Origin: Psettodes erumei
Lineage: Eukaryota > Chordata > Actinopteri > Pleuronectiformes > Psettodidae
DNA: 64,000 nt
Direction of reading: 5' to 3'
NCBI GenBank assembly: GCA_016785225.1
Contig: JAFBJZ010000377.1
Coordinates: 1,426,001 to 1,490,000, forward strand
Positions 49,514 through 60,139 of this stretch are shown one piece after another (the stretch's first letter is position 1; every line of letters starts with the position of its first letter). A model generated the notes under the pieces. The model worked only from the letters and a program-made list of their open reading frames with translations. It was not told the origin of the DNA and ran no database searches. Both the position numbers and the translations under genes were made by a program.

Positions 49514-51689
49514 CGGCCGTCTCCCAAAGAACAACCTCATGAATCAAGGAGCGCTCCCCAACACAGACACTGCCTGAATTCTGATGCCATTACAGTGACT
49601 TTGCGAAAACTTCAGAGTGCCCGCTCCTTTCAGCGCTAGATATCAACAACAAAAGATTTGTTGCTGCTTTCAGGTGGACCCTTCAATCGCACTTCGTCTG
49701 CGTAATATGGTGGGGGGTGAAGTTCTGTCAGTTTACAAAAACTGAAGTGAATATAATCTTGTACAATAGACTAATTATGAACATAATTAGTCAGGGGCAG
49801 AGCAAGCATTTTGCATTGTAATATTGTACTCACTTTTTACTGTGCTTAAATACACAGAGTAGGACACAAACACAGCACACCTCCGTTTGAATTCACTTTC
49901 ACTTTGTGGTTGAAAATCTTATACTTTGCTAGAAAACTCAGCACAACTGGTGCATAAACATTCAAACTGTCAAATTTACACAAGCATGTTCTGTCTTGTG
50001 AAATGTGAAATGCTGGTTTCAGACTCGCTGCAGAGTGTAGCTTCTTTGGTCATGTTTGGTCATTGTTCCTTTTAACAACCACAAAATGTTGCGCTTATTT
50101 TGTGCATGATTAGTCCAACACCCACCAAATTGCAGAGGTCTTCAGAAGGTCACTTTTGACTTGGGAAAATTCATATTTTATCACAAATTGATTTGAGAAT
50201 ATAGATAAAAAATTATGGAGGCCTGCAGGAGCATAAGGGTTCCCCCCTGGGAACGACTATTTTTGAAAATCTCACCTTAACTTCACCAGCTCTCTTTTTT
50301 CAAATTAATATCAATTCTCACAGTCTCTTCACTGTGGATTTCTTGATTATTCTTCGAGCTATTTTTTTCCTCTCTCTTTCCAGTGTCTTTTTTCTTCGAA
50401 ACGGTGTCAGTAAAACAGTATTTTAATTTGATCTGTCGTTCACTGGAGGATAAGGCCTCAGTGAAAAGTGTGAGAAAGTGCATTTCTGAGCCTGTAGGAC
50501 TGTGATTACCAATTAGCACCTGTCAGCTGCCGCCGCCGCTGTCGTCGTCGGCAGCAGGTAACACTTGGAGGATTATTGCCACCTCGTCGGGTTCGATAGC
50601 ACTCCTCACTCTTGCTCACCTCAGCTTTCACACTGTCACTTTAAACCGAGCCCCTCCAGAGCTCCCCCACTGCACGCGCCATGAAAGCGCCCCTCTGACG
50701 TATTGATGTCGCACACCCACTCTCACAAACACACACATGCACATATGCATGCGTACATGTGCCGCTGCGAAAACTGGGGCATATCCCACATGTGCCGCGG
50801 AGCTGTGGCCCCCATGCTGGGGCCGGCATGCATTAATAAAGCAGCGCCTGTCAAATGACTTTGTCGCCACACTCATTGAAAAAGAAGTTGCTGTCACATT
50901 GTCGTCTTATGCAAAATGAGCATCACAGGTTTTTTTTTTTCCTCCTTAACTCAAAGAATGACAGCAGGGAAAGGCTCCTGGATGCTCAAAGCAGCCCCCC
51001 CCGCCCATTCATTTGCTGCATGCATGAATAATGCATGAGCTGCCGGGTGTTTCAGGTGTGAGATGGAGTGTGGAAAGTAACATCTTTCAGTGACTGACTC
51101 TTTAATGTGCCAGAGAGAGTTATTACCAATGAGGTTTTAACAAAGTCCCTTCTCTTTGTCCGCCCCTCTTCCAACTGCCAACATTTCAAGTATTTCTCTT
51201 CTGTTAAAACTGTTTAATCTAAATGGCAGCACAAGACAGAATGAATATACTGGCTTTATTCTGTTTCAAGGGACACTCGAGTCACCTAAATCATCTTCAA
51301 CAACATGCTGCCATTGTAATCATACACTGTGGTCAAATGCAAATTTGCAACTAATGGTTATTTTCATCATCAATGGATCTTCATGAATCAATAATTTAGT
51401 TTATAAAATGTCAGAAAAGATCGTGAAATATGTGTGAACACTGATATGTGCCTCAAAACACAAGGTGATTGAGTGTTTGAAGATAAGATATTCAGTTTAC
51501 ACAGAAACAAATGGCAATGAAGGTTTTGCTTGATAAGTGACTTTTCACAATTCATCAGTGAACATAGCAGCAATACTATAGTGGCCCCTCCCTGAGCATT
51601 ATATAATACAGTATAAGTTTTGTGGGTCATTATACAGTAGGTGATGCATTCTTACGTAAGAAGCGTTTTAATGCAGTGGGTGTAAAATC

Positions 51690-51765
51690 TGAATCTGAAC
51701 AGTAAACACACTGAACATTAAGCTGTAGATGTAGTGGAGTAGACGTATAAATTGAAAAGATTAGC
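51690..51765 (+). repeat. Short percomorph repeat fragment
   Basis: 'gatgtagtggagtagacgta' followed by 'taaattgaaaagatt' resembles the 'aatgtagtggagtaaaagta' section of the repeat family also seen at 23401-23660. Short and diverged. Confidence 0.4.
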
Positions 51766-52600
51766 AACAATCTGAAGATTTCTTCACTTTTTGACCTATT
51801 TATGGTGGATTTCCCCTTTAAATAGCATCTCTCTCTGACTGTCTAGACGAGTCACAGTGGCATCATGCAGAAATGTGATTTCATTATGCAGCCCGTCAAG
51901 TTTTTTAAGGTCCACTGTTGCCCTTTGCTTTCCGGTCAGTGACTGGAGCATGCTGACGCATCCCTGCCTCATGTCAGAATGGCGTTTTCTCTCTGATGCT
52001 CGGAGGGGGGAGGGGGCCGGGTCTGCATGGCCCCCGCTGGTGTGTCAGCCCAGAGCGTCTCTCTTACGCTCTGCTAGGTTAGCAACACCTACCGCGGCCG
52101 CACATAACGTTCCTCCACCCCCTGCTGAAGGCTGCTACCTAAATGTGTAACAAAGGGCGAATCAGACAGGCTGGCTCTTCTGCTGCCACTGCGAGAAAGA
52201 GTGGGGGGGGGGCTGGTGCAGATGAAATGTGAAACAAAGACCACCTCCCCCCACCACCTTCGTCATTCCTCTCTCATGGCCTTGCTGCCCCTGGAGTAGT
52301 CGGGGCTGGCGGCGGCAAGTGACATCATCTATGTCTAATGTGATTGTGGGCTCGCAGAGGCCCGGCCCGGTTTAATCACGGGGCTTTGTTGGCCATCACA
52401 TCATGGGAACAAAAACAATTGCGCTTTATCTCGACGACGTTGGGGAAGGAACAGGAGAGTACGACGTCCATGCTGGACGATGGCACCCTGATTCACTGGA
52501 ATCTGTGTGCCAGAGATCTGAGCCGGGGAGAGGAATTTCAAAGAGAGCCCTCCACTGGAGAGCAGCAGACATCACCGAGACAAGCTGAAATGACCTCCAT

Positions 52601-53640
52601 GTTGTGTCAGTCAAGTTTATCTATGTAACAGGTGCAGACTGTGCTTCAGGATAAAAAGCAAAAAATACTGTAGATCATACATGACACAAAGACAAAATGA
52701 GAAGGGAACAAGATTGTGTTATTGAAAGGGAATCTTAACGTTTTATTAGGAAACAACATACCTTAAACCTGACCAAAACCTAGTGAGAAAAGGGAGAGGT
52801 CTTTAGTTTGATACTGTTGTAGCAGACCTTAGCTCATGTTGTAGAGAAGTCCATGAGCTGATTTCTTCATGGTATGATGGGTAGGCTTTTGTTTGATGAT
52901 CTAAGGAATCTGTGTAGTGTGTACCGAAGAGGTCAACAACATGGGGAGGAACTCAACCATTCACAGATTCCAAAACAATGAGAGGAATTTTAAAACCCAT
53001 TCTTTTTTTTTACTGGGAGCCAATGAAGAGAAGTTAAGACAGTGTTGAGCATTGCGTTCAAATCTTTTATTTTAAGTTAAGACTCTGGCTGCAGCATTCT
53101 GAATCAGCTTGGAATTTATTCGCCAACTGCTCTGTCAGTCCAGGGGGAGGAAAAAATGCACTACATGCAATCTAATCTACGAGAAATAAATGCACGAAGC
53201 AGCTTTTCAGAATCCGACCGAGGCAGGAAGCATCTATCTTTAGATGGGGTTTTGAGATGTCATGGAGGAGATGTGAGATATGTGCTTCTGGAAGTTAAGA
53301 TCAGCATCTAAAATCACTACCAGGTTTTTGGCATGCTCACAAGCTTTTGCAGACAGGGGAGTTAACAATGAGTCGAATCTGGTGCCTCAGAGGCTCAGGA
53401 CATACTAAAAGAGTCTGTGCTTTGTCCTCATTTAGCTGGAAAATGTTGTGACCATCCATTATTTGATACCAGAAATGCAGCGGATGAGGTCATTGCTGGG
53501 CTCAGGTTGTTGGCAGAGAAGCACTCCATATGGAATGCTGACTTCTGATTCATCTGATTCAGAGTTACCAACACAAACAGAGAACAGTCTTCCAGTAAGA
53601 TGGGACGAAAACTGAAACCAGACTGATAAACATCAAACTA
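52601..53640 (-). mobile_element. Decayed L2/CR1-like LINE remnant (reverse transcriptase fragment)
   Basis: Read on the - strand, broken pieces of a non-LTR retrotransposon reverse transcriptase C-terminal region appear in the correct order. They include an SGF-type motif (about 53605-53625), IKxWM-like (about 53455), FQLNEDKAQTL (about 53420-53450), NLVVILDADLNFQKHI (about 53280-53330), an EKLLRAFISRRLDC-like segment (about 53160-53215), QNAAARV (about 53082-53102) and VLTSLHWLPV (about 53008-53040). These match the L2/CR1-type LINE order. Stops and frameshifts are present. Between the SGF and IKxWM pieces only about 150 bases remain, so the catalytic YADD region is deleted. The 3' untranslated part extends to about 52601, ending in a TTTATCTATGTAACA motif typical of these fish elements. 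The element is antisense to bach2, dead and 5'-truncated. Confidence 0.75.
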
Positions 53641-55204
53641 ATTGTTATATGACAGAGGAATACGTAATTGTTACAACCTTTTTGAGTTTTTCCCAGGAAT
53701 AGAAGTTTTGAGTTTGGTCTCCAGTTCTCTCAAACAAGTGGATCAGTATTACAGTGTGTTATAATAACATGTTTGAGACCTGGGAATATTCCGGAGAGTC
53801 AAAATGCATTAACAATCTCCCGGGTATCACCTACTAAACAGCTGAAACCTTTTAGTTTGAAAGTATTGGAGTATCAGATGTGTCTGCACAAATGCAGGAT
53901 CTTCTGACATGTTTCATCACCCAGGCCGAAAGAAAAATGATAAAAGATGTGACTCAGTCCTCACTGCCACAGTCGCAGCAGACTGCTGTCAGCTAGTAAT
54001 TAGTGAGCAGCATGTAGCCTTTGTTCTCAAGATGCCTATATTGAGAATCTGATGATACCCACTACTGTACATTGGGTGTTTTTTCCCAAATTGCAGCAGA
54101 CCTAATTCACTGTAATTATCAGATCAGTTAATTATTTTGTCAACTTGAATGAATCAAATAACTGTTCACAGAGTCATTCCAATATTTGGCTACTGCACTG
54201 TCGCTTTGTCCTGTATGCGACTCGTCTGAGTGGCTGGCGTGATTGATTCCAGGCCACTGCGCAGACAGCAGGGAGCTGCAGAAGGTGGTGGATCACCACT
54301 TTTCTGCCCTCTGATTTCTATTCTGGAAAAAACGGAGAGGGCGGCACTGTGATTCAGCAGAGTGTTGGTTCACAGACCTCAAACCACCTCCTGTTTGTCA
54401 GTTCTTTCCTTAGTCATGAGCCAGGGAATACTGCACATTTTTCATCTCCATAGGAAAACACAGACACAAGTGTACACCCTGTTTTAGGATGGAGCAGTGT
54501 GTCTACCTACAGTGTTAGGATTTGCTGCAGTTTATTTAAACTAGAATAAAAGTTGAAAGTACTACTTGTGGCCCCAGAAGACTGCGGTGTTCTTTACACC
54601 CCACCATTTGAAAATGTTGCAGGGATTACTGAAGAGGTTTTTTTATGGCAACTTAAAAGGAGTGTCCTGAAGGATGGTTAGATCTAAGGCCAGGGTTAGG
54701 ATGGGGGTGTAGGGGTTAGTGGTTATTGGCTACCCCCATCCAAGTCCATAAATTAGACATGGGGAGCCAAATGCACGCACAGGGCGACGCTCAACTCTCA
54801 GGACTCCACACACCATGTGGACCCCCCATTCAGCCCAGAGGAGCCCCCAAACCACAAAATAGCAGTAGAGTAGAGCGATTAGAGGGGAATCCCAGAAACA
54901 GTGGAATGTCCAAGGCAAACCCAGTTGGGGCTATGCATCCAAGATGCGACAGTCTCAGTTAGACCAGGTTAAAATGACCAAGGCATGAAAGAATTAGTGG
55001 TGAAGAAGAAGATGGGTCAAGGTTGAGGTGGGGTGTAGGGAAGACAAAGGCCATTTAGTCAGTAAATCAAAAGAGCTGATCCACTTGGGAGCATGAATGT
55101 GTTCAGCACATGTCATGGTGATCTGACAGTTACATTATGTTAGAGCTTATGTGCAAAGGTGACAATGGCTCTGTAGTAGCGTAACCAATATGATGTTTTC
55201 TGAA

Positions 55205-55215
55205 GCTGACGTCAG
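55205..55215. promoter_or_regulatory. GCTGACGTCAG, C-MARE-like site
   Basis: The 14 bases AGCTGACGTCAGAA (55204-55217) match 12 of 14 positions of the C-MARE TGCTGACGTCAGCA and include a complete TGACGTCA CRE core. It is a second such site, within the intron between the two coding exons. Function is inferred. Confidence 0.4.
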
Positions 55216-56033
55216 AAGCTAATTTTGTCTTAACTACCTTCCTAACTACCTACTGACCTACTCTTTGCCATGGACAATCATAATGTTGAGCTCAAGTGAG
55301 AAACAAGCTGGCTGAATGACCTTACCACAAAAATTAAAGCACGGATTGTTCAAGTGTCAAATGTGCACGGTGTGATCGAAACAAAATCGTATGATGGTTC
55401 TGAAAGCAAGTGTGCTCATAGCTGTTCAGAATGGTGATTTCCAGACAGTCTTTCTGCATTCATGGCGTTGCACATATAAAACAGGATAAATGTCACTGTG
55501 TGAAGGGTATGAAAAGGGAGAGTTCAAACCCTGCCCAGTTTCTCACTTCTACACCCCTGGCCAATCAGCGCAGGAAGTGGGTGTGCTTGTTAGAATGCTG
55601 TTCAACCATCAGAAAACAACTTTGGTTGAGCCACATTGATGCCTTAAGAAGACTTATGTTCTTCTATGTTTCGGTCAACAAAGCACTGGTCTCAAACATT
55701 GACAAAAATTGTTTTCTTGTAACCAAGACTACATCCTTTCCCTTTGTTTACCAAGCAGCTCTTTCACCATAACTACATTTTCTTTCTGGCCTTAATGAAG
55801 AAGCTGTCCATAGCTTAACCACACCATTGAGGTGGCAGGACGTAAAGCTCTGCTGCTCCTGAGACAACAAAGACAAGACCTGCTGTTCAGGCAGACGGCA
55901 AGAGTTTGACATCGTCCTGAGACAGGTAACTGTAATGGTCTTGTGGTGGATTAGGTGGGTTGATGGGTGACGTTCACCCAGCACCTCAGGTCAAACAGTT
56001 GATCAGGGCTCGACTCGTACAATGCTGGCTAAT

Positions 56034-56062
56034 CGGGGGGTGGGGGGTGGGGGTGGGGGGGC
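56034..56062 (+). repeat. G-rich tract, G-quadruplex-prone
   Basis: Four or more G-runs of five to seven separated by single T bases. This is a near-ideal tight-loop G-quadruplex pattern on the coding strand of the intron. Confidence 0.8.
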
Positions 56063-57035
56063 TCACAAAGAGTGGCCCTGTGCCAAGTGCCTGGCCAGGA
56101 CACTATCGCACACATCCAGCCTATTAGACAGATGGTGGGAGCCAGGATCCGGGGACAGAGCCTTCCTTAAAGATGGGGGGTTGGGTGGTAGAACATGAAG
56201 AGGAAAGTGGCGCAGAGTGGAGCGATATGGTGCGGGTGGGAGTGCTGGCACTAATGCCCTACCCCCCTTTTGGTCCAACGGGGGGTCTCTCTTTCTCTGC
56301 CAACACAAGGACACGTCTCATCCTGTAAGCTGACAGAGAAGACGCAGAGTCTTTGTCTGAGGGTAGAGGAGCACCTTGAGCAGCCAGCCGGCAGGGCTAC
56401 AGCCTGCGGCGTGATCCCCATGTTTATGCTCTATATTTAACCTTCAAACCTGGCACAGTCAAGTAATGAAACCTCCCTCGCAGTGAAAGGAATACACACA
56501 CCTTGTGGAATACACAGAAACTCTGCCATACATGGAGAACAACAACAAAAAATCCGGGATGCACAGCTGCACAGGTTGGGGCCCTGGCATATTACTGTAC
56601 CTCAAGAAAAAACAAACAGCTCAAACACACCCTTGTTGGGTCTTAAATGGTGTAGTAGGGTCATGTCCTCCCGGGTGTCTGGTCGCTGCTGTAAGCTGCA
56701 CTGGCAGAGGATTAGGATGTACACTATCTGATTTAATCCATGAGGGCGGGGGGGTTACTTACCCGTAGCTCAGCACCAGGAATGTCTGAGCTTCTCCTGT
56801 CATTGAAGATAACGCCTCACTTACATTTCCATTTCCCCCAGCATTACTGTGAAACCAAATGCATCGACGAAGCTCAGTACCTCTTCTCAGCACTGATTTC
56901 ACTTTCTGTTTGTCGAAGGTGTACCTGGGTACTCTGCTGTTACAGCTGTATTAACACGCAGCAGCAAAGAAGCTGCTGCAGCGACTGAGACATTTCGAGG
57001 CTGTCTCAGGGAGGTCGCTCCGGCTTCCCCCCCAC

Positions 57036-57245
57036 TGTACAGGCTTGATCGGTGACTCTAAATTGTCCGTAGGTGTGACTTTGAGAGTGACTGGTTGTTT
57101 GACTCCGCGTGTCAGCCCTGTGATAGACTGGTGACCTGTCCCGAGGTGTACCCCGCCCTCGCCCAATGTCAGCCAGGATTGGCTCCAGCCCCCTGTGACC
57201 CTGAAAGGATAAGCGGTATAGCAAATAGATGGATGGTTGGATGGA
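57036..57245 (+). repeat. 3' tail of an RTE/Expander-like retroelement
   Basis: The order 'taaattgtccgtaggtgtga', 'tgatagactggtgacctgtc', 'ggtgtaccccgccctcgccc', 'aggattggctccagccccct' and 'gataagcggta', followed by an ATGGATGG-type tail, is a hallmark of a very common fish retroelement 3' end. I associate it with Expander/RTE-class LINEs and SINEs sharing that tail. It carries only non-coding tail sequence. The class is confident; the exact family name is from memory. Confidence 0.75.
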
Positions 57246-57712
57246 GAGTGCTGCAAGTAGCTTGTCATATCAGATTTTTTGTCAGGTGACCTCATCATTT
57301 CATCAGTATAATGTATGTTTAATGCAAGCTGTAGACAGACAGATACAGGCACGTCTGCTCCAGCTGTCTCAATGCAAAGACTTTTGCTTTGCCACGTTTC
57401 TGATTTTGCGGCAGGCCTTTGTCCCTGCACATTTCCTGTCATCTCCTCCAGCGTAGCAGCTTAACCCACAATAGTGTCACGGTAGCGAATACAGTACGGC
57501 GCCTGTTTCGTTTTCATTAGCGCTGTGACTCTGCGAACGCAGAGGTTAAAGTCAGGTTACTCAGCACATCTGATGTTAAAGCGTCGCCTGCTCCCTCCGA
57601 TGGAGATGGAGTGTTATCTCTCTCTCTCTCTGCACGGGGGGAAGCACTCCCATTGTTATGCCATGCCACGTCCTCATTAGCATGCATGACATGCAGGAAT
57701 TCACTGAAGCTC

Positions 57713-57885
57713 ATTTGCATAAATTAGCCCTCTCCTCTATGAAGGCGAAAAGGCCGACGTAAGAGAGGAGTGCTGGCTGAGAGAAGAGGGAGAGTCATCA
57801 ATGGAGGGAGGGGAGGGTGGTGTAGTATTGCTCAGCCTGTTTATAAAAGGATATCTGGCAGCCTTCCTAAAAATGACATGCAAAT
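57713..57885. promoter_or_regulatory. Inverted pair of octamer (POU) motifs in a conserved-looking block
   Basis: ATTTGCAT is at 57713-57720 and its reverse complement ATGCAAAT at 57878-57885, 157 bases apart. The first is continued by AAATTAG and the second by TATCC. The surrounding block has no repeat similarity and balanced composition. Octamers bind POU factors, including OCT1 and the B-cell factor OCT2. Enhancer activity is inferred. Confidence 0.4.
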
Positions 57886-58444
57886 TATCCACGTCTGCGA
57901 TTGGCCGCTGCCTATAATGGTATCGCCTGTCCACTCCAGATGCAGAGCAGGGGCTGTTAGTCTAAAATGGCCCCTGCGTGTCTCGTTGATGAATCTGTCT
58001 CTTTGTCTTAACTTGTGCACGCTAAGTGCCGCAAACAGCTGACATCTTTCAAACATCGTGGTCGCCAGCTAATGACCAGGAAATGCTCTGTGTATCCTCC
58101 CTGTCCTGCTCCTCTTCCTTTGGCAGTTTCCTACACCACGGCCGTCTCCCTTCCTCTCTCATTTTCCTTCGCTGTCCCCTGTATTTACCCCCTCCCCTCC
58201 CTCCCCTCCATCCTGTGTCGCTCCCTTTACAGTTCCTTCATTAGGCTGCTGTGCTGGTTGTAACAGCGCAGTAATCACATATGGTGCAGGGCGCACATAA
58301 AGATGCGCTCCCGCAGGCAGCAGCTGCTGATACGAGCTGAAAATAGATCCCTGGTATGCTCAGCACTTTTTTTCCTCCAGCAGCGTTTGCTGTTTATCAG
58401 TAGTGCTGGATGCAGCCGGCAGGGTTCAGTCCACAACATGTAAC

Positions 58445-58468
58445 TGTGTGTGTGTGTGTGTGTGTGTG
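58445..58468 (+). repeat. (TG)12 microsatellite
   Basis: About twelve uninterrupted TG dinucleotides. Confidence 0.9.
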
Positions 58469-60111
58469 AATCTATGGAGAGAGGCCAGTGGCAGATATTT
58501 GAGTGTACACTTCCTCAGGTGGCTGGAAAGCCTGTGTTGTGACCTTTCTGTGTATGGTGTACATGGAAATAGGCTTAACCTATGTGCCAATTCTCAACAT
58601 ACAAATACACACAATAATATGCATTGGATCAACAACAATTTAATTTGAATACAAAAGTCAAGCTGATTATAAAGACAATTGAAGGCTGAAGAACATTCCC
58701 ACCAGAGCTGTCAGAGTGGTTCTGATGATTTGGGAATGCACATTAAATTCATGTTCTTCATTTAAAACCCTTTGCTGGAAGAAAAATGTAACTTCAAAAA
58801 AGCAAAATGAAACATTGTGACAGAGTGAACACAGCAAACTGCATAGTGTTATCTCGACTGGTTAACAAATGACGTGAATCGAAGTGGGAGCTGTTTGTGG
58901 TTTACACTGGAAACGTAATTATCAAGGGACAAGCTTTCACTCAGATCAGAGAGAACTTTAAAAACTGGCACCACCAAGGTGAGTTCAGACTGACTGTCAA
59001 GCAAATTCTGTTATCACAACAGTTTACTGCTGCAGTCAGATAATCCACCACAAACAGCCAATGTGTCAAGTGTGTCTGTCTGTGTTTGTGGACAGCTCAG
59101 ACTCTCCAGGGCACCATTTTTCTTTTTGTTATTTTCCACCGATCTCCTTCATTTTTCTTCTTTTCTGTAAATATCTGCTGCAGCTGTGAAGGAGCTTTGT
59201 CAGGCTGTGGTCAGTATTAAGACAATAGACAACACGCAGAACAGCTGTGTTACACACTGGTTGTGTGGTAGCCAGAGGGTGGAATAAAAATATGTCATTT
59301 GTTGCATTATGGGAAATGTAGGAGCCAGCATTTTTGGCGACTGGCACTTCTGCACGGATTTTGACCTCGCTTATTCATCTGTGTCTCCCCATTTTAGGAA
59401 TATGCAGCAGTAATTCACTGAAGTACCCCTGCAATGCAGAAGTAACAATGCCAAATTTAAAACAAATATCATCAAGATCATTAAAGCAGCAGCATGACTG
59501 CGAAGATAAAAGAGGCATGCACAGTTTGCAGAGATTCAGATTCAGTGGACTCATTACTGCAGCGAGTACAGAAATGTGTGTGCTGCAGCAGCAGTGTGGT
59601 GGATGTGCTGCGCTCATCAGTCGAGCGACTAGTCCAGTCAAAGCCTCTCCCCTCCCCCCGACACATCACACTCACACACACAGACACACAATCCCCCTTC
59701 AGAGATATGGAGTCAGCAGCTTCCTCTTAACAATGACTGATATGCACGGTGCCATTGGACTGTCTGTCAGCCACAGGCCTAGCCCAGTTAATCCAGTGCA
59801 TCCACATGCTGTTAACACAAGAAGGATGGAGGTTCAGCCAACAGCCCCGACCGGAGCGCACCGTGCAGACCAAACAGCACAGAAATACCTCAAATGAATT
59901 GTTTGTAGTCGACTCATGTTACACACTGTATGCAAACAGATGTGTATTTAGCATACCACACATCTGTTAAGTCGAGTGCCGGCATGATGCTTCGCATCAC
60001 AAACATTTGGCTGTCTGTAATCATATCACAGCAACAAGGAAATCCAGCAGATGTGTAAATGAAATTAACAGGAGATTTAAGATTTAAGCCCAATGGAGAT
60101 GTGCAGGCAGT

Positions 60112-60139
60112 GCACACACACACACACACACACACACAC
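60112..60139 (+). repeat. (CA)n microsatellite
   Basis: About fourteen CA dinucleotides. Confidence 0.9.

Larger units (their letters stand above)
49164..52600. other. bach2 intron, first part
   Basis: Begins at the donor GTACGT. It contains a C-run at about 49220-49228, a short repeat fragment at 49466-49513, an octamer ATGCAAAT at 51337-51344 and another repeat fragment at 51690-51765. The MAF half-site TGCTGACGCA lies at 51951-51960. Positions 51840-52600 are more GC-rich and mostly unique. No gene is seen. Confidence 0.6.
53641..57035. other. bach2 intron, middle part
   Basis: Positions 53641-53960 may be further diverged repeat sequence adjoining the LINE remnant; I cannot set the edge. 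The GCTGACGTCAG site lies at 55205-55215. A G-rich tract is at 56034-56062. A 79-codon frame at 54726-54962 has no recognisable domain, and its C- and G-rich words suggest repeat origin. No gene is seen. Confidence 0.5.

Noticed and set aside
50590..50605. GGTTCGATAGC resembling a tRNA B-box
   Set aside because: No A-box or cloverleaf arms at the right distances; no tRNA or tRNA-derived SINE supported.
54680..54720. TTAGGG-like words suggesting an interstitial telomere repeat
   Set aside because: Only two or three imperfect units, with no tandem array.
54726..54962. 79-codon frame
   Set aside because: No family recognised. Wording of the DNA (repeated C- and G-rich phrases) suggests decayed repeat, and no splice sites or promoter are evident.
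56951..57442. 163-codon - strand frame
   Set aside because: It lies across the tail of a retroelement (57036-57245), which is non-coding.
59334..59897. 187-codon open frame on the + strand
   Set aside because: It lies in the bach2 intron, has no recognisable domain or splice context, and is shadowed by frames of similar length on the other strand.
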